Both the position numbers and the translations under genes were made by a program. DNA of 8,872 bases. Origin: Xanthobacteraceae bacterium (lineage in GTDB: Bacteria; Pseudomonadota; Alphaproteobacteria; Rhizobiales; Xanthobacteraceae). Location: the NCBI GenBank assembly GCA_030648135.1, contig JAUSIF010000333.1, forward strand, positions 1 to 8,872, written 5' to 3'. Below, in pieces: positions 1 to 5,612 of the stretch. Within the stretch, counting starts at the first letter, position 1. Each line of letters opens with the position of its first letter. The notes under the pieces are model-generated. The model was not told where the DNA came from. It did no database searches and was given only the letters and a program-made list of their open reading frames with translations.

Positions 1-1025
1 AGCTTGCCCGGGTCGCCGGGATCGATGCCGAGCTCGCGCAGGATCGCGGCCACGTCTTTGGCCTGCGCCTCGGCGTCCTCATGGGCGGCATCGCGCACAT
101 GCACGATCACATCGGCCTCGATCACCTCTTCCAGAGTCGCCCGGAACGCCGCGATCAAGAGCGTCGGCAATTCCGAAATGAAGCCCACCGTGTCGGACAG
201 GATCGCCCGCATGCCGTGCGGCAGATCGATCGCGCGCAGCGTCGGATCGAGCGTCGCGAACAAAATATCCTCGGCGCGCACCGAAGCCGAGGTCAGGCGG
301 TTGAACAAAGTGGATTTTCCGGCATTGGTGTAGCCCACCAGCGCCACGATCGGATACGGCACGCGGCGGCGGTCGGCGCGGTGCAGCTCGCGCGTCCGCT
401 TCACCCCTTCCAGCTCGCGCTCGATGCGTTTGATGCGGTCGCCGATCTGCCGGCGGTCGGCCTCGATCTGGGTCTCGCCCGGGCCGCCGAGAAAGCCGAA
501 GCCGCCGCGCTGGCGCTCCAGATGGGTCCAGGAGCGCACCAGCCGGCTCTTTTGATAATTGAGGTGGGCCAGCTCGACCTGTAGCGCGCCTTCGCGCGTG
601 CGCGCGCGCTCGCCGAAGATTTCCAGGATCAGCCCGGTGCGGTCGACCACCTTGGCGCCCCAGGCTTTTTCCAAGTTGCGCTGCTGCACCGGGGAGAGCG
701 CGCAATCGGCGAACACCAGGCCCGCTTCCTCGGCGCGCACCAGGCCCGCGATCTCCTCGACCTTGCCCTTGCCGAGAAAGGTCGCCGGCCGGATCGCCGA
801 GAGCGGCACGATGCCCGCGCTCGCGACGATGAGGCCGATCGCCTTGGCGAGACCGATCGCTTCCTCGAGCCGGGCTTCGATGCCACGGTGCGAGCCGCCC
901 TCCCTCGCCGCGCCGGCCCGGCGCGTCAGGTGCGGCACGATCACCACCACGCGCTCGGGCGAGCCCGCAGTCGGAGCCGTGAAGGCTCCCGCTTTGCCGC
1001 GTGCGGACGCGCGTCGCGGCTCCAA
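1..1025 (-). CDS. hflX: GTPase HflX, 3' end cut off by window edge
   Basis: HflX is a ribosome-associated GTPase that binds the 50S subunit and splits stalled 70S ribosomes, notably in heat stress. I translated this frame by hand: 341 full codons without a stop, running off the window. The N-terminal HflX domain is about residues 25-140 (LSPVQQRNLEKAW near 110-122). A glycine-rich and helical linker follows (RQRGGFGFLGGPGETQIEADR near 171-191). The G domain begins near 225, with Walker A GYTNAGKS at 231-238, a switch I threonine in FATLDPT at 256-262 and the G3 motif DTVG at 278-281. The NKxD motif and C-terminal domain lie outside; the family is usually about 420-450 residues. The frame has no ATG before codon 272. 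The best start is TTG at 1025, directly after the hfq TGA, with AAGG five bases upstream inside hfq. GTG codons at residues 26-28 are the alternative. It is almost certainly cotranscribed with hfq. Confidence 0.95.
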   Translation of the reverse strand, partial: MEPRRASARGKAGAFTAPTAGSPERVVVIVPHLTRRAGAAREGGSHRGIEARLEEAIGLAKAIGLIVASAGIVPLSAIRPATFLGKGKVEEIAGLVRAEEAGLVFADCALSPVQQRNLEKAWGAKVVDRTGLILEIFGERARTREGALQVELAHLNYQKSRLVRSWTHLERQRGGFGFLGGPGETQIEADRRQIGDRIKRIERELEGVKRTRELHRADRRRVPYPIVALVGYTNAGKSTLFNRLTSASVRAEDILFATLDPTLRAIDLPHGMRAILSDTVGFISELPTLLIAAFRATLEEVIEADVIVHVRDAAHEDAEAQAKDVAAILRELGIDPGDPGK

Positions 1026-1034
1026 TCAGACCTT
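1023..1034 (-). promoter_or_regulatory. Shine-Dalgarno and TTG start of hflX, inside the hfq end
   Basis: Read on the minus strand the sequence is AAGGTCTGATTG. AAGG could act as a ribosome binding site, TGA is the hfq stop and TTG follows at once. The five-base spacing between AAGG and TTG is reasonable. The arrangement suggests translational coupling of hflX to hfq. The start choice is inferred from the lack of an in-frame ATG. Confidence 0.5.
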
Positions 1035-1289
1035 GTCCGCGGCCGGCACGGCTTCGTCGCCCGGCTCGAACAGCTGGATCGGAAGACCCGGCATCACCGT
1101 CGAGATGGCGTGCTTGTAGACGAGCTGGGAATGGCCATCGCGGCGCAACAACACGCAGAAATTATCGAACCAGGTCACGACCCCCTGTAGTTTCACGCCG
1201 TTCACCAGGAAGATCGTGAGCGGGGTCTTGTTCTTGCGGACGTGGTTGAGAAAGGTGTCTTGTAAATTCTGGGTTCGTTCCGCCGCCAT
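1026..1289 (-). CDS. hfq: RNA chaperone Hfq
   Basis: Hfq is a hexameric Sm-like protein that pairs small RNAs with mRNAs and affects their stability and translation. The 87-residue product has the family's N-terminal helix (NLQDTFLNHVRKNK, residues 8-21), including Q10, which matches the RNA-binding Q8 of E. coli Hfq. The Sm1 region follows (FLVNGVKLQG, 27-36). The Sm2 signature YKHAIST at 58-64 carries the K59/H60 pair of the proximal face. The C-terminal tail after the Sm core is short, as is usual in alphaproteobacteria and unlike the long tail of E. coli. The ATG at 1289 has a good ribosome binding site, AAAGAGGA, nine bases upstream. The gene follows a 170-base gap that could carry its own promoter, and hflX starts directly after it. 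The identification is firm. Confidence 0.98.
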   Translation of the reverse strand: MAAERTQNLQDTFLNHVRKNKTPLTIFLVNGVKLQGVVTWFDNFCVLLRRDGHSQLVYKHAISTVMPGLPIQLFEPGDEAVPAADKV

Positions 1290-1298
1290 TGTCGTTGT

Positions 1299-1306
1299 TC
1301 CTCTTT
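1299..1306 (-). promoter_or_regulatory. Ribosome binding site of hfq
   Basis: The minus strand reads AAAGAGGA, nine bases before the hfq ATG. It is the clearest Shine-Dalgarno sequence seen in the window and confirms the hfq start. Confidence 0.75.
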
Positions 1307-1332
1307 GTTCGCCGGGCGGGCGATTTATTCCG

Positions 1333-1345
1333 GGACCTCCGGTCC
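1333..1345 (-). other. Short hairpin in the presumed hfq leader
   Basis: A perfect five-base stem, GGACC/GGTCC, with a three-base loop lies about 44 bases before the hfq start. It is short enough to arise by chance in GC-rich DNA. A structured leader would fit the known autoregulation of Hfq in other bacteria, but nothing here proves a role. Confidence 0.2.
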
Positions 1346-1384
1346 GCGACGTCCCGCGCGGCCCATACCGCCGGGAACGGTGCC

Positions 1385-1414
1385 ATTAGAGGCCACGAAT
1401 CCGCCGTCGCGCAA
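1385..1414 (-). promoter_or_regulatory. Possible sigma70-type promoter for hfq-hflX
   Basis: On the minus strand TTGCGC (1414-1409) and TCTAAT (1390-1385) are separated by 18 bases. The -10 box matches TATAAT at five of six positions and the -35 box matches TTGACA at four of six. Transcription would begin near 1378 and give a leader of about 90 bases. The match is by eye only, and GC-rich alphaproteobacterial promoters often deviate from this consensus. Confidence 0.35.
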
Positions 1415-1443
1415 GACAAACTTCCGTATGGCGGGTCAAAACT

Positions 1444-1461
1444 TGGCCGTTCAAGGCCGTC
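1444..1461 (-). other. GGCC-flanked motif at the stop of the TPR gene
   Basis: The minus strand reads GACGGCCTTGAACGGCCA, whose first two bases belong to the TGA stop. GGCC-TTGAAC-GGCC can fold into a four-base stem, and AAGTTTT follows, so a weak terminator is possible. A near copy (16 of 18 bases) follows the ntrC stop at 8015-8032. Confidence 0.35.
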
Positions 1462-3253
1462 AGGGCCGGCCGTGGGCGAGTTCCCGGCGCATCCGGCCGA
1501 TGACGCTCTCCCAATCGCCGATCATCGGCTGCCGGAAAAGGCGCGCGGTCGGATACCACGGACTGTCCTCGCGCTCGAGCAGCCAGCGCCAGTCCGGCGA
1601 GAATGGCAGCAGCACCCAGACCGGCTTGCCCATGGCTCCGGCGAGATGCGCCGTTGACGTATCCACCGAGATCACGAGGTCGATGAGCGAGATCAGCGCG
1701 GCGGTATCGGCGAAGTCCTTGAACTCGGGACCGAGGTCGAGAAGTCCGGGAATGTCGCGCAGCGCCTCGGCCTCGCTGTCGCGCGCGTCCTTCTGCAGGC
1801 TGACGAATTGCACGCCGGGCGCATCGAACATCGGCGCCAGGCGGGCGAGCGCGATGGAGCGGTTGCGATCGTCCTTGTGCTTGGAATTGCCCGACCAGGC
1901 GATGCCGACACGTAGTCCCTTGCGCGGCGGCAGCCGGGCGCTCCAGGTTTCGATCCGGTCATCGGTGGCCGCGAGGTAAGGGATGTTCGCCGGGATGGTG
2001 CCCAGTTCGGTGTCGAACGCGAGCGGAAGGCTGAGCAGCGGACAGTGCAGATCGAACGCAGGCAGTTCCTCGCTGCGGCCGACGATGCCGGCAATGCCTT
2101 CGACCCGCGCCAATAACAGCTTCAGCGTGCGTTGCACTTCGAGAATGACTTTGGCGCCGCGCCGGGCGACCAGCGTTGCATAGCGCACGAACTGGATGGT
2201 GTCGCCCAAGCCCTGCTCGGCGTGCAAGAGAATGGTCTTGCCTTGCAGCGATTGCTGTCCGGTCCATAAAGGCTGCGCGAACGAGCGCTGCGCCTGCACC
2301 CCATCCGGTCGCTTCCAGCGCCACTCGTATTGCTTCCAGCCGGCACGGAAGTCGCCCAGGCGCAGCCGGGCGAGACCTTGGTTCCATTGCGCTTCGGCAT
2401 GATCGGGCTTGATCGCGAGCGCCCGCTCATAGCTCGCGAGCGCTTCGCGGTGACGGCCGAGCATGACCAGGGCATTGCCTTGATTGTAAAGCGCCTCGGC
2501 ATAATCGGGGTTGAGCGCGAGCGCCCGCGCCTGGCTCGCGAGCGCCTCCTCGAGGCGGCCCAAGATCTGCAGCACGCTGCCGCGATTACTGAGCGCCTCG
2601 ACAAAATCGGGCTGTAACGCGAGCGCCCGCTCGTAGCTCGTGAGCGCCTCTTGGTGGCGGCCCAATTTCTGCAGCGCATTGCCGCGATTGTTGTGCGCCT
2701 TGGCATGGTCCGGTCTGATCGCGAGCGCCCGCTCGTAGCTGTTGAGCGCATCTTCGTCGCGATTCAGCGTTCTCAGTGCATTGCCCTGGTTATAGAGCGC
2801 CTCGGCATAGTCGGGTTTGATCTTGAGCGCCCGTTCGTAGCTCGTGAGCGCCTCCTCGTGCCGGGTCAGCCTTCCCAGCGCGCTGCCGCGATTATTGAGC
2901 GCCTCGGCATAGCGGGGCTTGATCGCGAGCGCCTGATCGTAGCTCGCGAGCGCCTCCTCGTGACGATTGAGCGCGTTGAGGACGTTCCCGTGGTTGAGCA
3001 GCGCCTCGGCCGAAACCGGCTTTGCATTGAGCGCCGCCGCGATCAGACGCAGCGCCTCGACCGGTTTGCCGCGCTGCAGCTTGAGCAGTCCCAGCATATG
3101 CAAGGCGTCGAAGTGATCGGGTTTGACCGCGAGGATCTCGGCATAAAGCGTTTCCGCCTCGGCCAGCCGGCCCCGGCCATGCAGTTCGAGCGCCTGCCGG
3201 ATCGCTTGCGGCAAGTTGATAATTTTTCGTGTCGATGATCGCGTCTGCGCCAT
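1460..3253 (-). CDS. TPR-repeat protein with glycosyltransferase-9-like C-terminal domain
   Basis: The exact function is unknown. Residues 17-288 form eight consecutive 34-residue TPR units (consensus near YERALAIKPDYAEALNNRG), followed by a degenerate ninth unit up to about 322. The C-terminal half, about 335-590, resembles the GT9/ADP-heptose transferase fold. It has QGLGDTIQF at 347-355, IAWSGN at 451-456, DTSTAHLAGAMGKPVW at 531-546 and DWRW at 554-557. Such fusions are known in alphaproteobacteria and are usually annotated only by domain. A role in surface glycan or protein glycosylation is an inference. No signal peptide or membrane helix is seen, so it is probably cytoplasmic. I chose the ATG at 3253, giving 597 residues. 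The longer frame begins with GTG at 3334 and adds 27 residues that do not look like TPR. The ribosome binding site for 3253 is weak. A TTG four codons upstream (3265) has a purine-rich stretch, GGAAGGGGAGAGG, ahead of it and cannot be excluded. Gaps of 106 and 170 bases separate it from dat and hfq. Confidence 0.85.
   Translation of the reverse strand: MAQTRSSTRKIINLPQAIRQALELHGRGRLAEAETLYAEILAVKPDHFDALHMLGLLKLQRGKPVEALRLIAAALNAKPVSAEALLNHGNVLNALNRHEEALASYDQALAIKPRYAEALNNRGSALGRLTRHEEALTSYERALKIKPDYAEALYNQGNALRTLNRDEDALNSYERALAIRPDHAKAHNNRGNALQKLGRHQEALTSYERALALQPDFVEALSNRGSVLQILGRLEEALASQARALALNPDYAEALYNQGNALVMLGRHREALASYERALAIKPDHAEAQWNQGLARLRLGDFRAGWKQYEWRWKRPDGVQAQRSFAQPLWTGQQSLQGKTILLHAEQGLGDTIQFVRYATLVARRGAKVILEVQRTLKLLLARVEGIAGIVGRSEELPAFDLHCPLLSLPLAFDTELGTIPANIPYLAATDDRIETWSARLPPRKGLRVGIAWSGNSKHKDDRNRSIALARLAPMFDAPGVQFVSLQKDARDSEAEALRDIPGLLDLGPEFKDFADTAALISLIDLVISVDTSTAHLAGAMGKPVWVLLPFSPDWRWLLEREDSPWYPTARLFRQPMIGDWESVIGRMRRELAHGRP
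2390..3205 (-). repeat. Eight tandem 102-base units encoding TPRs
   Basis: The region encodes eight units of exactly 34 codons with no insertions between them. Units three to eight (3001-2390) are also alike at the nucleotide level. For example, plus-strand variants of gtagctcgtgagcgcctc recur about every 102 bases near 2633, 2834 and 2938. Units one and two are more diverged. The pattern suggests growth of the array by duplication within the gene. Confidence 0.85.
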
Positions 3254-3359
3254 GGATATCCGCAAATAGCCGATGGCCTCTCCCCTTCCAAATCCAATAA
3301 AGTGAGTCGTCGAGAACGCATAAACGGCAACCACCGGCCCTCGACCAGCGTCTACGAGC

Positions 3360-4217
3360 TCAGCTGATTTCGGCGTGACGGTGGAAGTCGCGCCGGAGCG
3401 CGCGCGCGACCGGCCCCGGCCGGCCGTCGGCGATCTTGTGGCCGTCGATCTCGATCACCGGCATGACGATCTGGGTCGCCGCCGTGAGAAAAGCCTCCCG
3501 CGCCTTGAACGCCTCGGCCACGCTGAACGGGCGCTCCTCGATGCTCAGGCCCTGCCGGGCCGCCACTTCGAGCACGACCGCGCGGGTGATGCCCTTGAGC
3601 ATGCCGAGCGTCGCCGGCCGGGTCACGATCGCGCCCGCTTGGGTGACGATCCAGGCATTGCTCGAAGTGCCCTCGGTCACCAGGCCGCCTGCGTCGACGA
3701 ACCAGGCCTCGCGCGCGCCCCGCTCGCGTGCGTTTTGGCGCGCCAGCACGTTCGGGAGCAGGCCGACGGTCTTGATGTCGACCCGCTCCCAGCGATTGTC
3801 TTTCGCCGTCACCACCGCGATGCCGGTCGCGGCCAGGGTGTCGAGCTTGGCGCGATCGCTGGCGCGCACGGTCACGACCAGACTGGGTTTGGTGGCGGAC
3901 GGGGGAAAGGCGTGCTCGCGGCGGGCGACGCCGCGGGTGATCTGCAGATACAAGAGGCCGTCGCGCAGACGATTTCGCCTGAGCGTCTCGCGCATGACCA
4001 CGCCGAGCGCCGCGGGCGACATCGGCGGCGCGATGCGGATCTCGGCGAGCGAGCGCTTGAGCCGCTCCAGATGCCGCCGCTCATCGACGAGCCGCCCTTC
4101 CCTTACCTCGCAGACTTCATAGACGCCGTCGGCGAACTGATAGCCGCGGTCCTCCACATGGACCATGGCCAGCGCGTGCGGAAGATAGCGGCCGTTGACA
4201 TAGGCGATGCGCGACAT
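3360..4217 (-). CDS. dat: D-amino acid aminotransferase (fold-type IV PLP enzyme)
   Basis: The enzyme moves the amino group between D-amino acids and 2-oxo acids, for example D-alanine plus 2-oxoglutarate to pyruvate plus D-glutamate, and so supplies cell-wall precursors. The 285-residue length is typical. The PLP-binding lysine is K149 in DIKTVGLLPNVLA, and E182 lies in TEGTSSNAW (181-189). The N-terminal DRGYQFADGVYEV (23-35) is characteristic. Residues aligning with the substrate carboxylate site of the Bacillus enzyme (Y31, R98, H100) appear to be Y33, R100 and H102. This favours D-amino acid transaminase over the related branched-chain transaminase or aminodeoxychorismate lyase. The ATG at 4217 lies 15 bases after the ntrX stop without a strong ribosome binding site, so the gene is probably in the ntrYX transcript. 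A dat gene beside ntrX is a recurrent alphaproteobacterial arrangement. Confidence 0.9.
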   Translation of the reverse strand: MSRIAYVNGRYLPHALAMVHVEDRGYQFADGVYEVCEVREGRLVDERRHLERLKRSLAEIRIAPPMSPAALGVVMRETLRRNRLRDGLLYLQITRGVARREHAFPPSATKPSLVVTVRASDRAKLDTLAATGIAVVTAKDNRWERVDIKTVGLLPNVLARQNARERGAREAWFVDAGGLVTEGTSSNAWIVTQAGAIVTRPATLGMLKGITRAVVLEVAARQGLSIEERPFSVAEAFKAREAFLTAATQIVMPVIEIDGHKIADGRPGPVARALRRDFHRHAEIS

Positions 4218-4232
4218 CGGCTGCCGGATCGC

Positions 4233-5609
4233 TCAGCGCGCTCGTTCTTCGACGCCCAGTGCCTTGAGCTTGCGGTGCAGGGCCGAGCGTTCCATGCCGA
4301 CGAACTCGGCCGTGCGCGAAATGTTACCGCCGAAGCGGCTGATCTGGGCGATCAGATATTCGCGCTCGAACACCTCCCTCGCCTCGCGCAGCGGCAGGCT
4401 CATCAAATGCTCGCCGCCGGCGCCGTTCGGCATGTTCGGCACCAGCCCGCCCACGTCCGGCGGCAACATCGACGCCGTCACCGGCGTATCGGGATCGCCG
4501 CCGGCGAGGATCAACAGCCGCTCCACGTTGTTGCGCAACTGACGGACATTGCCGGGCCAGTCGTGCGACTGCAGCACCGCCAGCGCGTCGGCGCCGACCC
4601 GGCGCCGCGGCAGCCCGGTCGTGGCCGAGATCTGGTCGAGGAAATGATCGACCAGCTCGGCGATGTCCTCGCGCCGTTCCGTCAGCGGCGGAACGCGGAT
4701 CGGCACCACGCTCAGGCGATGATAGAGATCCTCGCGGAAGCGGCCGGCGGCGACTTCGGTCTCCAGATTGCGGTCGGTGGAAGAGATGATCCGCACGTCG
4801 ACCGTGATCTTGGTGGTCCCGCCGACGCGCTGGAAGCTCTGTTCGGTGAGCACGCGCAGGATTCGGTTCTGCGTCTCCCGCGGCATGTCGGCCACTTCGT
4901 CGATGAACAGCGTCCCGCCGTCCGCCTCCTCCAGCGCGCCGATTTTGCGCGAGGCGCCGTTGCTTTCGACGCCGAACAATTCGGTCTCCATGCGCTCGGG
5001 CGTGATGGCGGCGGCATTGATGACGACGAAGGGCTCCTCGGCGCGAACCGAGTTCTCGTGGATCATGCGCGCGGTCAATTCCTTGCCCGACCCCGACGGC
5101 CCGATGATCAGGATGCGGCTGTTGGTGGGCGCGACCCGCTCGATGGTCTGCTGCAATTGGTTGATCACCGGCGACGAGCCGACCAGCCGCCGGCTGTGGG
5201 GGGCGAGCTGCTTCAGGGCTTGCACTTCGCGCCGCAAGCGCAATGTTTCCAGCGCGCGGCTCGCCACCACCAACAGGCGATCGGCATTGAACGGCTTCTC
5301 GATGAAGTCGTAGGCGCCGCGCTTGATCGCGGCGACCGCGGTCTCGATGGTGCCGTGGCCGGAGATCATGACCACCGGCAATTCGGGATGCTGCCCCTTG
5401 ATGACATCGAGCAGCGCCAGTCCGTCGAGGCGGCTGCCTTCGAGCCAGATGTCCAACAGCACGAGATTGGGCCGCCGCGCGCCCACCGCCGAGAGCGCCT
5501 CCTCGGCGTCCTTGGCGGTGCGCACCGCATAGCCTTCATCCTCGAGGATGCCGGCCACGAGCCCGCGGATGTCCGCTTCGTCATCGATGATGAGAATGTC
5601 GGTGGCCAT
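4233..5609 (-). CDS. ntrX: Response regulator NtrX, lacking the GAFTGA loop
   Basis: NtrX is the cytoplasmic partner of NtrY and acts in nitrogen, redox and envelope control in alphaproteobacteria. The receiver domain spans about 1-118, with the acidic pocket at D9-D10-E11, the phosphoacceptor D53 (LLDIWLEGSRLDG, 51-63) and K105. The AAA+ domain spans about 142-370, with Walker A GPSGSGKE at 170-177, Walker B GGTLFIDEVADM at 231-242 and arginine-finger-region RFREDLYHRLS at 290-300. Where sigma54 activators carry GAFTGA after LFG, this protein has LFGVESNGASRKIGALEE (211-228) and no GAFTGA. Sigma54 contact is therefore doubtful, as reported for other NtrX proteins. A Fis-type helix-turn-helix ends the protein (GGNISRTAEFVGMERSALHRK, about 428-447). 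The start codon follows the ntrY stop with three bases between, which indicates coupling. Confidence 0.96.
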   Translation of the reverse strand: MATDILIIDDEADIRGLVAGILEDEGYAVRTAKDAEEALSAVGARRPNLVLLDIWLEGSRLDGLALLDVIKGQHPELPVVMISGHGTIETAVAAIKRGAYDFIEKPFNADRLLVVASRALETLRLRREVQALKQLAPHSRRLVGSSPVINQLQQTIERVAPTNSRILIIGPSGSGKELTARMIHENSVRAEEPFVVINAAAITPERMETELFGVESNGASRKIGALEEADGGTLFIDEVADMPRETQNRILRVLTEQSFQRVGGTTKITVDVRIISSTDRNLETEVAAGRFREDLYHRLSVVPIRVPPLTERREDIAELVDHFLDQISATTGLPRRRVGADALAVLQSHDWPGNVRQLRNNVERLLILAGGDPDTPVTASMLPPDVGGLVPNMPNGAGGEHLMSLPLREAREVFEREYLIAQISRFGGNISRTAEFVGMERSALHRKLKALGVEERAR

Positions 5610-5612
5610 GAT

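Noticed and set aside
79..886. Minus-strand frames with ATG starts inside the hflX region
   Set aside because: They are out of frame with the conserved HflX sequence, which reads in another frame with Walker A and DTVG motifs, and their products are arginine-rich without motifs.
1162..1419. Minus-strand 85-codon frame overlapping the hfq start
   Set aside because: It overlaps hfq in another frame, has no recognisable motif and lacks a convincing ribosome binding site.
2330..3238. Plus-strand repeat-bearing open frames opposite the TPR array
   Set aside because: Their periodic protein repeats simply mirror the 102-base TPR coding units on the minus strand.
3254..3334. 27-residue N-terminal extension of the TPR protein from GTG at 3334
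   Set aside because: The extra residues show no TPR or signal-peptide pattern, and the ATG at 3253 begins just before the conserved repeat region. A start at TTG 3265 remains possible.
3254..3359. Search for a promoter of the TPR gene in the gap after dat
   Set aside because: TTGCCG is present, but no convincing -10 box lies at suitable spacing, so no promoter is called.
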